Numbered from the stretch's first letter, positions 1-9,981 are shown. The stretch: 64,000 nt of DNA from Longimicrobium terrae (GCF_014202995.1 NZ_JACHIA010000008.1:1-64000), one strand, 5' to 3'. Made by a program: numbers and translations. Notes: generated from the sequence alone by a model not told the origin.

Positions 1-90
1 GCCACTAAGCACCGAAGTGCCCCGTTCGACTTGCATGTGTTAAGCGCGCCGCCAGCGTTCGTCCTGAGCCAGGATCAAACTCTCCATGAG
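1..90 (-). rRNA. rrs: 16S ribosomal RNA, 5' end (partial)
   Basis: Read on the minus strand, this is the conserved start of bacterial 16S rRNA: GAGTTTGATCCTGGCTCAG, then GACGAACGCTGGCGGC, then ACACATGCAAGTCGAACG, running off the left edge. The 5' end is placed about 8 nt upstream of GAGTTTGATC by analogy with E. coli, so it could be off by a few bases. Short open frames across it are not genes. Confidence 0.97.
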
Positions 91-373
91 AATTCAAACA
101 GCTCTTTGTTGAACGAAACGCCGGACAATTACGTCCGTTGCTTCCGTTCGGAATACTTCACGTTGACATCCCGTGTTGCACGTGAATGCGGAGGACGTGT
201 TGCCTCCGGCTGACTCCACCACGGGGCGCCTGTTTACAAAAGCACTCCCAAGACCCGAATTGTCAATTTCAGAATCCCGCGGACCAAAGCCCGCTTCGTT
301 CGTTCTGCTCCATGGCAACCAGACCAGTTTCACCCGGTCCGCCGCGTCCGCCCGTCGCAGCGGGCAGTCCTTC
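91..373 (-). other. 16S rRNA leader region, no protein gene seen
   Basis: About 280 bases lie between the predicted rRNA promoter and the 16S 5' end. They contain no convincing coding sequence. The stretch is less GC-rich than its surroundings, as expected for an rRNA leader. A second TTGACA-like hexamer at 261-266 on the minus strand could belong to a second promoter, but no good -10 box lies 16-18 nt from it. Confidence 0.6.
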
Positions 374-402
374 AAGCTAACAGCGTTGGGCCAGTCCGTC
401 AA
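374..402 (-). promoter_or_regulatory. Predicted rRNA operon promoter
   Basis: On the minus strand, TTGACG (397-402) is followed after exactly 17 nt by TAGCTT (374-379), a good sigma-70-type arrangement pointing at the 16S gene. The same -35/17/-10 pattern, with the identical TAGCTT, stands in front of the tRNA-Pro/Arg pair in this window, which strengthens the call. Confidence 0.6.
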
Positions 403-700
403 CCCCTCAGCTTCAACAACTTTTTCGCTTTTGCGAATCCCGCCGTGCGCCGAACTCCTTCAAGCTACTGGAGTTTTCCGATTCCGTCAAGGGGCGGTAT
501 TCCAAACTTTTCTCTTCGCCGCCCCGCCGCCGCCATTCAGGCGACAGCCCTAGAAACTATCAGCCCTTCCCCGCATCGTCAAGGCCGGATCCGAAACTTC
601 TTTCGACCGGACCCGCGGGCCGTGCACCCGCGTTCCCGGCGGACAGCTCCGGGGAAACGGAGGGAGCCGCCGGCGGAACGACCGGGGCTCCCAGAAACCA
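403..700. other. Gap between rRNA promoter and tRNA-His terminator
   Basis: This stretch of about 300 bases has open frames on both strands, but none has a start context, composition or protein motif I can support. It separates the rRNA transcription unit from tRNA-His. Confidence 0.5.
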
Positions 701-734
701 GTGCCCCCGCGAAGCCGAAGCTTCGCGGGGGCAC
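701..734 (-). terminator. Strong terminator hairpin after tRNA-His
   Basis: A perfect 15-bp stem (701-715 with 720-734) closes on a CGAA tetraloop. It lies 8 nt beyond the 3' end of tRNA-His on the minus strand, which suits transcription termination. There is no clear T-run after the stem, so release may depend on the very stable GC stem. Confidence 0.7.
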
Positions 735-742
735 GATCAAGG

Positions 743-817
743 GGTGGGCGACGGGGCTCGAACCCGCGACCTCCGGAACCACAATCCGGCGCTCTAACCA
801 GCTGAGCTACGCTCACC
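743..817 (-). tRNA. tRNA-His (GTG anticodon)
   Basis: The minus strand folds as a cloverleaf with anticodon loop TTGTGGT (anticodon GTG), a GGTTCGAGC T-loop region and a D-arm beginning TAGCTCAGC. The eight-base acceptor, including the extra 5' G (G-1) that pairs with C73, is diagnostic of tRNA-His. The 3' CCA is not encoded. Position 4 of the acceptor reads A opposite C, an unusual mismatch. Confidence 0.95.
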
Positions 818-1147
818 GTGATGTCAATTCAGCCGCCGCTTTCCCGGCGACGCGCACAATTTGTAAAAACCTGCGCGATCGCGCAAGGGCCTGCCTCAAA
901 CTTTCTTTATCCCGGCGGTGCAGTACGCGCCGGCCAGCATCGGCCGCCGATACCGGGTGGCGCGTCCGATGGCGCCTTCTGCCATTGCGGGGATCCGTTC
1001 CGTTACCTCGACGTCCCTGCCCCATCCGCGAATCCCGCGCTCCACTCCGCCGGCCGGGAGATGCGCGCGGCCGACGAACGGAGCGGAGGTACGGCAGGGC
1101 GCGCGGGGAGCAGTGCGTCACCCCGCCGATCCTGGCGGACCCGCGAA
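818..1147. other. Intergenic gap, nothing recognised
   Basis: This gap of 330 bases lies between the glucan synthase stop and tRNA-His. A T-rich patch near 855-870 on the minus strand may be part of the tRNA promoter, but no hexamer pair is convincing. No coding sequence is supported. Confidence 0.45.
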
Positions 1148-4100
1148 TCAGGGCGTGGCGGCCAAGGCCTGCGCAGGGGCATCCATCCCTGCCCCGCCTG
1201 CGCGGACGATCACCTCGTGGCGCACTCCGTCATCCACGAGCGAAAAGGACGGGCCCTCCACGTTCCTCCCATCCACCGTCACCGACGCGCCCGCCGCGCG
1301 GATGCGGCCCGGGTGCAGCACCGTAATCACATACAGCGCGGCCCCGAAGCGGTACTCGATGGTGAACTCCGGCCAGGCGTCCGGTACGCACGGGTCGATG
1401 CGCAGCGTATCGCCGCGCCGGGTGAAGCCCAGGATGGACTCCAGGCCCACCCGGTACGTCCAGCTCGCCGAGCCCGTGTACCACGTCCATCCGCCGCGCC
1501 CCAGCTGACCTTCCGCCGTGTACACGTCCGCCGCCACCACGTACGGCTCGGCGCGATAGCGGTGCACCCCCTCCGCCGTGGCGGTGTGGGTGAGCGGATT
1601 CAGCATCTGGTACAGCTCGAACGCGCGGTTCCCTTCCCCGCGGATCGCGGTGGCCAGCACCGCCCAGAGCGCGGCGTGCGTGTACTGGGCCCCATTCTCC
1701 CGCACGCCGGGAAGGTAGCCCTTGATGTAACCCGGATCGTTCGAAGTCTGGTCGAACGGCGGCGTGAGAAGGACGAGCATCCTCTCCTTTTCGCGCACCA
1801 GGTGCTCTTCCATCGACCGCATCGCCCGGTCCTGCCGCTCCGGGGCGCCCGCGCCGGAAATGACGCTCCAGCTCTGCGCGATGGAGTCGATGCGGCACTC
1901 GTCGCTTTCCCGCGAGCCGAGCGGCGTGCCGTCGTCAAAGTACGCGCGCCGATACCACTCCCCGTCCCACCCGTGCGCCTCGGCGGCGGCGGCGTACCCG
2001 TCCGCGTGTGCCCGAAGCTCCGCCGCGACCGCTTCGTCCCCGCGCCGGTCGGCGTGCAGGGCAAAGGCGCGCAGCGTGGCCGTGAGGAACCACGCCAGCC
2101 ACACGCTCTCACCCCGGCCCTCGTAGCCCACGCGGTTCATTCCGTCGTTCCAGTCGCCGATGCCGATGAGCGGCAGGCCGTGCGCGCCCGAGGTGCACGC
2201 GCGCCGCAGCCCGCGCAGGCAGTGCTCGTACACGCTGGCGTGCTCATCCGCCACCTGGGGCAGGTCGTACACCTCGTGCTCGTGCGGCTCCAGCGAGCGC
2301 ATGGACAGAAAGGGGACGGATTCGTCCAGCACCGCCGCGTCGCCGGTGACGTTCACGTATCCATCCACCACGTACGCCAGCCAGGCCAGGTCGTCAGAGA
2401 AGCGGGTGCGCACGCCCCGGCCGCTCTGCGGATGCCACCAGTGCTGCACGTCGCCCTCCACGAACTGCCGCGCCGCCGCGCGCAGAATGTGCTCCCGCGC
2501 CACCGCCGGCTCCGCGTACACGAAGGCGAGCACGTCCTGAAGCTGGTCGCGGAAGCCGTACGCGCCGCTGCTCTGGTACAGTGCGGAACGCGCCCACATG
2601 CGGCAGGAAAGGGCCTGGTACAGCGCCCAGCGGTTGAGCATGGCGTCGAACGCGGGGTCCGGCGTGCGCACGGTGATGACGGACAGGCGCTCCGCCCACG
2701 CCGCCACGCTCACCGCGGAGGCCGCCGCGGCCGTGCCCGCGCCGCTGTGGCGCAGGATGGCGGCGCGCGCCTCCGCTTCCCCCTCCGCCGCGCCCAGAAG
2801 GACGGCGATCTCCCGCGTTTCCCCCGGAGCCAGCTCCAGCAGGCACTGCAGCGCCGCGCAGGGGTCGTGGCCCGCGCCCGTCGTCCCCAGCAGCCCGGCG
2901 GTGCGCAGGGAGGCGGGATCGGACAGGGTGCCGTTGCGGCCCAGGAACTCGCGCCGGTCCGCCGTGTGGGCGGTCACCGGCTCGCTGAGCGCGCAGTACG
3001 CCACCCACGCGGCGAACTGCGGATCGAACGAGTTCTGCGCCAGCACGGCCCCCAGTTCCGCGTCATAGCGCGTGTGCACCTGGTGCTGGGTGTGCTCGCG
3101 CAGCACGCCCAGCGTCCACTCCGCGTACGCCGTCAGCCCAATGCGGCGCGGCTGGTCTCCATGGTTGGTTACGCGGAGGACGGAAAGGCGCGCCGCATCC
3201 CCCTCCGCCATCGCCAGGGTGAGGTGCGTCCGGATTCCGCCGTGCTCGGAGGCGAAGGTGGAGGATCCCGCGCCGTGGCGGACCGTGTATTCCGCCTCCC
3301 CGCCCGCCGGGGCCGGGGTGGCGCTCCACAGCTCGCCCGTGTCCTCGTCGCGCAGGTAGATGACCTCCGGCGCGGGATCGCTGACCGGGTCGTTGTGCCA
3401 GGGCGTCAATCGATAGAAGTAGCTGTTGCCCGCCCAGGTGTAGCCGGCGCCGCGCTCGCTCACCACGAAGCCGCCGTACGGGTTGGCGACGACGTTCACC
3501 CACGGCGCGGGCGGAACGAAGCCGCCGCGGACGCGCACCTCGTAGTCGCCCTCCGCCGTCAGTCCGCCGTGCCCGTTGTCGAAGCGCAGCACGTCCGGCG
3601 AGGCGAACGCCTGCGTGTCCACGCCGCGGCGCGGGGGGAGAACCGTCGCCGCGGTACCGGACAGGTCCGCCGTGTGATGCGAGCGCACCCGGCGCCCCGC
3701 GGGGAGGGCGGGGAGCGCGTGCTGCTCCAGCGCGCGGTGCGGAGCCCGGTCCGGCACGGGATCCGGCGCAGGCGCCCGGTCGGAAACCGTGGTTTCCTCC
3801 ATCACGTGGGCCAGCGTGCGCCCGTCGCAGTGGATGGCCAGCCGCGCCGTCCCCCGAAGCATCAGGAGCGTGGCTTCGTCCATCTGGTCGCGCGTGCGCA
3901 CGAAGACGCCGCCCGGCCGGTCCAGCTCCGTCTCGCCGGAGGCGAACATCCCCTCCATGATCCTGTCGTGCACCTCCTGCAGGTAGGTGGAAGGCTGCGC
4001 GTTGAGGACGACCAGGTCCACCGTCATTCCGCGGCGGCGCCAGTACTGGTGCGCGGCAAAGAGCTGGCGCAGCGTCGGGAGGCCGTCGGCGGTGTCGATG

Positions 4101-7100
4101 GAGGCCAGCACGATGGGCCAGTCGCCGCTGATTCCCGCCGCCCACAGCAGCGGCTGAGAGCCGTGGTTGCGCGCGAGCTCCTCCTGCGGCGCGCGAAGCT
4201 CCGCCCGGGGATACAGCATGGCGCCCGCGATCTCCTGAAAGACCGCCGCGTCCGCCGGCGTGAGCGCCAGTTCGCGCAGTTCCACCTGCTGTGAGGTCCA
4301 CGCCAGGTCCAGCGCCCGCTGCGCCGCGCTGGAATCGTGATAGCGGCCCGCGAGCTCAAAGGCGCGCTCGCGGGTCGCCGCTACCAGCGTGGTAAAGGCG
4401 ACGGAGGCGGACTGCCCCGGCTGCAGCCGCACGCGGGTGCGCAGGGCGAAGATGGGGTCCAGCACCGCGCCCGTCGTCCCCGACAGCGGCCCGTCCGTTT
4501 CCAGGACGGCGGGGTCGCGCGGGGTGGCGCCGCGTCCCAGAAAGCGGGCGCGGTCCGTTTCGCAGGTGACGGAGCCCACGCGGTCGCGCCCGTCATCCAC
4601 CACGTGCACGCACCACAGGACCGGCTCTCCCGCGGCGCGGGGGCGGCGGGTGGCGGTGACGGCGGTACACCACGAGTGCCACTCCGTCTGCACGAACAGG
4701 TTGGCGAACGCGGGGTGCGCGCGGTCCGCGTCCGGCTTGCCGAGCACGATTTCGCCGTAGCTGGTCAGCTCGATCTCCCGCGCCTCCGCGCCGTGGTTGG
4801 TCACCGTCACGCTGCGCACCTCGGCGGCGTCCTCGGGCACCACGGCGATCTCCGTCCGCGTCTCGATCTCCCCGTCCGAGCGCAGAAAGGTGACGCGGTC
4901 CGTGGCGAGCAGCGCGCGGTAGGCGTCCGCGGGGGCGCACACCGGCTGGTGCGCGGCGGACCACACCCGGCCGCTCGTGACGTCCCTGAGGTAGATGAAC
5001 TGCCCTGACGCATCCGACGTCCCGTCCGCCCGCCAGCGGGTGACGGCCAGCTCCTCGTAGCGGCTGTAGCCGGAGCCGCAGTGGCTCACCATGATGGTGT
5101 ACGGCGCGCGGCCCAGCAGGGCGATGTGCGGGCGCTCCGTGTCCGGCCGGTCGAACTCGCGCACAGCCGGGCTTTCCGTCTCCGGGTCCGGAAGCGCCTC
5201 GTCCGCGCGGGTCGCCTGCGCGTCGCGGAGCATCAGCCGCCGCGGAACCCGCTCGTGCAGCAGCAGCTCCGCAGACCGGACCAGCGGATCGGCGTGAAAG
5301 TGGTCCTGCCATCCGTGCACGGCCAGCACGTTGGTGAGCGCCGCCAGCCCCATTCCCACGTGGTGCGCCATGTAGTTGCCCACGACGGCGTAGCGCCGCG
5401 CCGGGTCCGGCCGGGTGTAGTCCAGCGCGTCGCGAAAGCCGTACGGCCCCAGCGCCCCCTTGGCCTCCAGCGCCGCCATGTTCCCCAGCGCGCGCGCCGG
5501 CGCCACCATCAGCGCCAGTACCGAGGCGTACGGGGCGATGACCAGGTCGCGCCCCAGCCCGCGCTTGAGCGCCAGGTCCGGCACGCCGAAGGCGCGGTAC
5601 TGATAGGTGAGATGGCGGTCGCGCAGGTTGTACGCGCTTTCGCTCACACCCCAGGGCACGCCCCGCTCCGTGCCGTACGCCACCTGCCGGCGGACGGCGC
5701 CGGAGTACGTCTGGTCGAGGAGCGTGAAGGGGAGCGAGCGCATCACCAGCGCCGGCATCAGGTACTCGAACATGCTGCCGCTCCACGACACCAGCGCCGT
5801 TTCCCCCGCGGCGTGGGTGAGCGAGCGGCCCAGGCGGAACCAGTGGTCCACCGGTACTTCGCCCTTGGCGATGGCGACGAAGCTGGCCAGCCGCGACTCC
5901 GACGCCAGCAGGTCGTAGTACGACGGGTCCAGCGCCGCGCCCGCGTGCTGGTAGCCGATGGAAAAAAGCTCGCGCTCCCCGTCGAACAGAAAACGGAAGT
6001 CCATTTCCGCCACGTAGCGGTCCGCGCGCGCGGCGATGGCCTCCAGCCGCGCCGCGGTGTCGTCCGCTGATCCGGCGGCTTCGGCGCGATGCTCGTCTAC
6101 GCGGCGCAGGCTCCACTCGATCCACTCCTCCGCCGGACCGCGCGCCTCCGCGGGAATGTCCGCGCCGGAAACGGCGTTCAGCGCATCGCGCAGGGCCGCG
6201 GCCCCATCCATCGTATCGATCGTTCCGCTCGAGCCGGAGTCCTCGCCGAAGAGCGCCGTCTCCGCGCGCCGAAGCGAGGTCGCGGCGATCTGCGCGATCC
6301 GCTGCGCCTCCGGCCCTTCCACCGAGGCGGCGAGGGCGCGCAGCCGTTCATCCGCCAGCGCCAGCGCGGTCCGCATCCCCGCGGCGAACCCGGCGTCCGG
6401 CACGGGCTCGTCGCGCGCGGACAGGCACGCCTGGCGGAGCGCGAGCAGGTGCCCGGCCAGGTTGCCGCTGTCCACGGTGGACACGTACGCCGGCTCCAGC
6501 ACGTGCAGGTCGGTGAGATCGTACCAGTTGAAGAAGTGCCCGCGGTGGCGCCGCAGCCGCTCCAGCGTGCGGAAGGTGAGCTCCAGCCGCCGCGCCATTT
6601 CCGCGCAGGTGATGAAACCCAGCTCGTACGCGCTCCCCACCGCCAGCAGCTGCAGGCCGATGTTGGTGGGCGACGTCCGCATGGCGACCACGGGCGACGG
6701 GTCCTCCTGAAAGTTGTCCGGGACCAGCGCGTGCGTCTCCGGCCCCACAAACCGGTCAAAAAAGCGCCAGTGCAGCAGCGCCAGCCGCATCGCATCCGTC
6801 CGCTGCACGGCGGAAAGGGGACGCGTGCCGCGGATGGCGGGGGCGCTGAGGGCGTGCGCGATGGCGGGAGACGCGATCCACAGCGCCAGCACCGGAAGCG
6901 CGGCGGCGATCACCATCCACCCCGGCCCGCCGCCGCCCATCACACGCCACCCGACGAGAACTCCGGCGCCCAGGGCCAGCAGCGGCGCGGAGATCATCGC
7001 GCGCCACACGCTGGACGCCGCGCGGCTGGCGGAGCGCTCCGCGCCGGAGGCCGTCTGCCACTCCAGCAGCGAGCGCCGGGTGACGAACAGGCGCCACAGC

Positions 7101-9868
7101 GTGCGGGCGATGGCGTCCGCCGACACCCAGGCCTGGTGCGGCAGGAACGCGACCGCCAGCCCCACCTGCTGGGCGCTGATCACCGCGTCGCGCGCGACGG
7201 CGGCGTAGTACGCGTGCCACGAGCGGTCCAGCGGCGGGCGCAGAACCGCGAGAACGAGGGAGATGATCCACGGCGCGGCGATGGCCAGCAGCCCCAGCAG
7301 CGTCCACCTGGGCGGCGAGCCGGGCAGGAACGCCCATCCCGCCACGAGAAAGAGGAGGAGGCCGATCTCCAGCGTGCTGCGGCGCAGGTTGTCGAGGATC
7401 TTCCACCGGGCGATGGCGGGAAGCCGGTTGGGCTCCGGCCCGTCCGGCCCCGACACGCGCGGCGTCAGCCAGGGAAGCAGCTGCCAGTCGCCGCGCACCC
7501 AGCGGTGCTTGCGCCGCGTCCAGGTGAGGTAGCGGGTGGGATAGTCATCGTAGACGCTGATCTCGGTGGCCAACCCCGCGCGAGCGTAGCTCCCCTCCAC
7601 CAGGTCGTGGGACAGGAGGGTGTTTTCCGGAAAGCGCCCGTGCGTGGCCCGCTCGAATGCGTCCACGTCGTAGATGCCCTTTCCGGTGAAGCTTCCCTCG
7701 CCGTACAGGTCCTGGTAGACGTCGGAAACGGCGGTGGTGTACGGATCCACGCCGGGATGCCCGGAGTGGATGGCGGCGAACCGGGAGGCGTGCGCGCTGG
7801 GCAGGCGTACGCCCACCCGCGGCTGCAGGATGCCGTAGCCGCGTACCACGCGCCCCGCCGCCTCGTCGTACACGGCGCGGTTGAGGGGATGCGCCAGCGC
7901 GCCCACCAGCTCCGCCGCAGCGCCCGGGGGGAGCACCGTGTCCGCGTCCAGGGTGATGACGTAGCGCACCTCCGGCAGCGGCCGCACATCCCCGACGATG
8001 GTGGAGAACGCGCTCTCCGCGCCGCCGCGCAGCCAGTGGTTGAACTGGGACAGTTTGCCGCGCTTGCGCTCCCATCCCATCCACACGCCCTGCCGGGGAT
8101 TCCACAGGCGGGGACGGTGGAAAAGATAGAAAGCGTCTTCGCGGCCACGGCCGTAGCGCTCGTTGAGCGCGCGCACCCCCGCCGCCGCCGCGGCGACGAT
8201 CTCGTCATCCCCCGCGACCGTCTGCGTGTCCGCGTCGGTGAAGTCGCTCAGCACGGCGAAGTGCAGGTTGGGCTGGCGGTTGGCCAGAAACTGCACCTCC
8301 AGGTTCTCCAGCGCCTCCTGCACCGCGTCGATCCCGCCGAACAGCGTGGGAACGACCACCGCGGTCCGCAGGCCGGCGGGAATGCCGCCGTGCTCCCCCA
8401 GTTCCAGCTTGGGGAGCACGCGGGGCGGCAGGTACGCGGTCACCAGCTGGTTCACCGCGCTCAGGGCGATGTCGAACGCGGGAAGAAAGGCCAGCAGGAG
8501 CACGACGGGCCACGCGCTCCACGCCGCGTGCCCCGCCAGCCAGAGCACCGCCGCCAGCGCCGCCGCCGTGCCCCCCGCCACCCCGCCGCCGAACACCCAG
8601 TCCGGATGGCGCAGCACCCAGCGGTGCACCGCCTCGCCGGCGCGCGGCCGGTATCCGGTCTCCGCCTCCAGCTCCGCCAGCCCCTTGTCCACCAGGTAGT
8701 AGCCGACATGGGCGCGGAGGTCCGACGCCGTATCTTCCGCACCGGCCCGGGCGCGGTCCACCGCGGCGCGTGCGACGGCTTCCTCCCCCAGCCCCGTGCG
8801 GCGGGCGATGCGCTCCACGGCGTGGCGGTAGCTGTCGCGCGTGGCAAAGGTCATCCGCCCGTAGAAGCCGGCGGGGTCCTGACGGAGCACGGCGTCCATG
8901 GCGCTCTGCCCCTCCACGAACACGCGCCAGTCCAGGTGGGCGATGGCGCGCAGCGAGGTGATGCTGTGCGCCATCATCACCTGCGTGAGCGCCAGGTGCT
9001 GGGTGGAGCGGGCCGCCGCGTCGTCCGCGCCCAGAGCCCGGTCGCCGATCCACGCCTCGATCTGCGCCAGCGGGGGGTACGCGCCGCGCGTCAGCCGCAG
9101 CTGGTGAAGGAAGCGGGAAACGAAGACCGGCGTCAGCGGCGGCGGATCTCCGGCAAAGGCGTCCAGTGCCGCGCCCAGCGCCTCCGGCCCTTCGCCGCTG
9201 GCCTCTCCGATGCGCGCGGCCCACGCGCCGGCCGCTTCCATCTCGTCCATCCGCTGCACAGTGCGCAGCGCCATCCGCCGGACGCTTTCCAGCAGCGCCA
9301 GCCGCAGCATGGCGGGAATGGCCCACAGCTCGCCGATGCACAGCGGCGTGTGCGCCTGGAAGGCGGAAACGAAGCGCTCCAGGTTCTCCAGGTTCACCCG
9401 GCTCTCGGTGTGCGAGATCAGGGTGATGGCCAGTTCGTAGACGCGCGGATAGCCGGCCAGCGCGCCGCTGGACAGCTCGGGGAGTTCGCGGTAGTAGCCC
9501 GGGGGGAGGGTATCCAGCACCTCGCGGATGTGCTCCTGCACCACGTAGGCGTTGTCCAGCAGCCACTCGCCGGCGGGGCCCACGTCCAGTTCACGGTCGG
9601 CGCCCGCGGCCAGCTGCGCGTACGCGTCGTTCAGAATGCCGCGGGTCTGGTTGAGCCGGCTGAGGAGGGGAGCGCCGCGGGAGCCGCGCGGGGTGGCGGC
9701 AAGCGTCTGCCGGAGCGCGACCTGGCCGGCCTTTTCGGCGAGCTGGTCGGCGCCCAGAAGCTCGCCGCGGATGGGGCCGGACAGAAGCTCGTCGCGCCCG
9801 GGGCGGGCGCGGGGCGTCAGAAGGGAGCGGAGGCGGATCGGGGCGACGGTCGAGTCTTCATCGGACAA
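1148..9868 (-). CDS. ndvB: Cyclic beta-1,2-glucan synthase (GT84-GH94), NdvB/Cgs family
   Basis: This 2,906-residue membrane enzyme should polymerise glucose from UDP-glucose into beta-1,2-glucan and cyclise it at the inner membrane. The length matches NdvB/Cgs (about 2,800 residues). Seen in the sequence: a long N-terminal region, hydrophobic segments near 425-480, a glycosyltransferase core with a metal-binding ITLDADTVLP near residue 640 and an RKHRWVRGDWQ motif near 790, more membrane segments near 835-1040, and a C-terminal GH94 phosphorylase-like half with GDWNDGMNRVG near 2576, which holds the family acid residue. Two glycan-binding N-domain-like stretches lie near 1600 and 2100. The start is TTG, with AAGG a few bases upstream; no ATG fits. 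Cyclic glucans are known mainly from Rhizobiales and relatives, so the product here is inferred from family. Confidence 0.93.
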   Translation of the reverse strand: MSDEDSTVAPIRLRSLLTPRARPGRDELLSGPIRGELLGADQLAEKAGQVALRQTLAATPRGSRGAPLLSRLNQTRGILNDAYAQLAAGADRELDVGPAGEWLLDNAYVVQEHIREVLDTLPPGYYRELPELSSGALAGYPRVYELAITLISHTESRVNLENLERFVSAFQAHTPLCIGELWAIPAMLRLALLESVRRMALRTVQRMDEMEAAGAWAARIGEASGEGPEALGAALDAFAGDPPPLTPVFVSRFLHQLRLTRGAYPPLAQIEAWIGDRALGADDAAARSTQHLALTQVMMAHSITSLRAIAHLDWRVFVEGQSAMDAVLRQDPAGFYGRMTFATRDSYRHAVERIARRTGLGEEAVARAAVDRARAGAEDTASDLRAHVGYYLVDKGLAELEAETGYRPRAGEAVHRWVLRHPDWVFGGGVAGGTAAALAAVLWLAGHAAWSAWPVVLLLAFLPAFDIALSAVNQLVTAYLPPRVLPKLELGEHGGIPAGLRTAVVVPTLFGGIDAVQEALENLEVQFLANRQPNLHFAVLSDFTDADTQTVAGDDEIVAAAAAGVRALNERYGRGREDAFYLFHRPRLWNPRQGVWMGWERKRGKLSQFNHWLRGGAESAFSTIVGDVRPLPEVRYVITLDADTVLPPGAAAELVGALAHPLNRAVYDEAAGRVVRGYGILQPRVGVRLPSAHASRFAAIHSGHPGVDPYTTAVSDVYQDLYGEGSFTGKGIYDVDAFERATHGRFPENTLLSHDLVEGSYARAGLATEISVYDDYPTRYLTWTRRKHRWVRGDWQLLPWLTPRVSGPDGPEPNRLPAIARWKILDNLRRSTLEIGLLLFLVAGWAFLPGSPPRWTLLGLLAIAAPWIISLVLAVLRPPLDRSWHAYYAAVARDAVISAQQVGLAVAFLPHQAWVSADAIARTLWRLFVTRRSLLEWQTASGAERSASRAASSVWRAMISAPLLALGAGVLVGWRVMGGGGPGWMVIAAALPVLALWIASPAIAHALSAPAIRGTRPLSAVQRTDAMRLALLHWRFFDRFVGPETHALVPDNFQEDPSPVVAMRTSPTNIGLQLLAVGSAYELGFITCAEMARRLELTFRTLERLRRHRGHFFNWYDLTDLHVLEPAYVSTVDSGNLAGHLLALRQACLSARDEPVPDAGFAAGMRTALALADERLRALAASVEGPEAQRIAQIAATSLRRAETALFGEDSGSSGTIDTMDGAAALRDALNAVSGADIPAEARGPAEEWIEWSLRRVDEHRAEAAGSADDTAARLEAIAARADRYVAEMDFRFLFDGERELFSIGYQHAGAALDPSYYDLLASESRLASFVAIAKGEVPVDHWFRLGRSLTHAAGETALVSWSGSMFEYLMPALVMRSLPFTLLDQTYSGAVRRQVAYGTERGVPWGVSESAYNLRDRHLTYQYRAFGVPDLALKRGLGRDLVIAPYASVLALMVAPARALGNMAALEAKGALGPYGFRDALDYTRPDPARRYAVVGNYMAHHVGMGLAALTNVLAVHGWQDHFHADPLVRSAELLLHERVPRRLMLRDAQATRADEALPDPETESPAVREFDRPDTERPHIALLGRAPYTIMVSHCGSGYSRYEELAVTRWRADGTSDASGQFIYLRDVTSGRVWSAAHQPVCAPADAYRALLATDRVTFLRSDGEIETRTEIAVVPEDAAEVRSVTVTNHGAEAREIELTSYGEIVLGKPDADRAHPAFANLFVQTEWHSWCTAVTATRRPRAAGEPVLWCVHVVDDGRDRVGSVTCETDRARFLGRGATPRDPAVLETDGPLSGTTGAVLDPIFALRTRVRLQPGQSASVAFTTLVAATRERAFELAGRYHDSSAAQRALDLAWTSQQVELRELALTPADAAVFQEIAGAMLYPRAELRAPQEELARNHGSQPLLWAAGISGDWPIVLASIDTADGLPTLRQLFAAHQYWRRRGMTVDLVVLNAQPSTYLQEVHDRIMEGMFASGETELDRPGGVFVRTRDQMDEATLLMLRGTARLAIHCDGRTLAHVMEETTVSDRAPAPDPVPDRAPHRALEQHALPALPAGRRVRSHHTADLSGTAATVLPPRRGVDTQAFASPDVLRFDNGHGGLTAEGDYEVRVRGGFVPPAPWVNVVANPYGGFVVSERGAGYTWAGNSYFYRLTPWHNDPVSDPAPEVIYLRDEDTGELWSATPAPAGGEAEYTVRHGAGSSTFASEHGGIRTHLTLAMAEGDAARLSVLRVTNHGDQPRRIGLTAYAEWTLGVLREHTQHQVHTRYDAELGAVLAQNSFDPQFAAWVAYCALSEPVTAHTADRREFLGRNGTLSDPASLRTAGLLGTTGAGHDPCAALQCLLELAPGETREIAVLLGAAEGEAEARAAILRHSGAGTAAAASAVSVAAWAERLSVITVRTPDPAFDAMLNRWALYQALSCRMWARSALYQSSGAYGFRDQLQDVLAFVYAEPAVAREHILRAAARQFVEGDVQHWWHPQSGRGVRTRFSDDLAWLAYVVDGYVNVTGDAAVLDESVPFLSMRSLEPHEHEVYDLPQVADEHASVYEHCLRGLRRACTSGAHGLPLIGIGDWNDGMNRVGYEGRGESVWLAWFLTATLRAFALHADRRGDEAVAAELRAHADGYAAAAEAHGWDGEWYRRAYFDDGTPLGSRESDECRIDSIAQSWSVISGAGAPERQDRAMRSMEEHLVREKERMLVLLTPPFDQTSNDPGYIKGYLPGVRENGAQYTHAALWAVLATAIRGEGNRAFELYQMLNPLTHTATAEGVHRYRAEPYVVAADVYTAEGQLGRGGWTWYTGSASWTYRVGLESILGFTRRGDTLRIDPCVPDAWPEFTIEYRFGAALYVITVLHPGRIRAAGASVTVDGRNVEGPSFSLVDDGVRHEVIVRAGGAGMDAPAQALAATP

Positions 9869-9981
9869 AGTCTACCTTGGGGCAGGAGCCGGAGCGGCTC
9901 GGTGTGGGCCTTTCCCCGGCTTGCGCCATCGGAGAACTCGCCCGTACGGATGCGCGCGCCCGCGGGCGCCGGCGCAATCCG

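Noticed and set aside
31-213. Short plus-strand frame over the 16S rRNA 5' end
   Set aside because: It overlaps the conserved 16S start on the opposite strand and has no protein-like features.
261-266. Second rRNA promoter (TTGACA on the minus strand)
   Set aside because: No acceptable -10 box lies 16-18 nt downstream; kept only as a remark in the leader entry.
818-4294. Very long plus-strand open frame opposite the glucan synthase
   Set aside because: It is a shadow caused by high GC; it is Arg/His/Pro/Gly-rich and low in structure, and lies antisense to a gene with clear family motifs. The same holds for the long plus-strand frame at 6089-10159.
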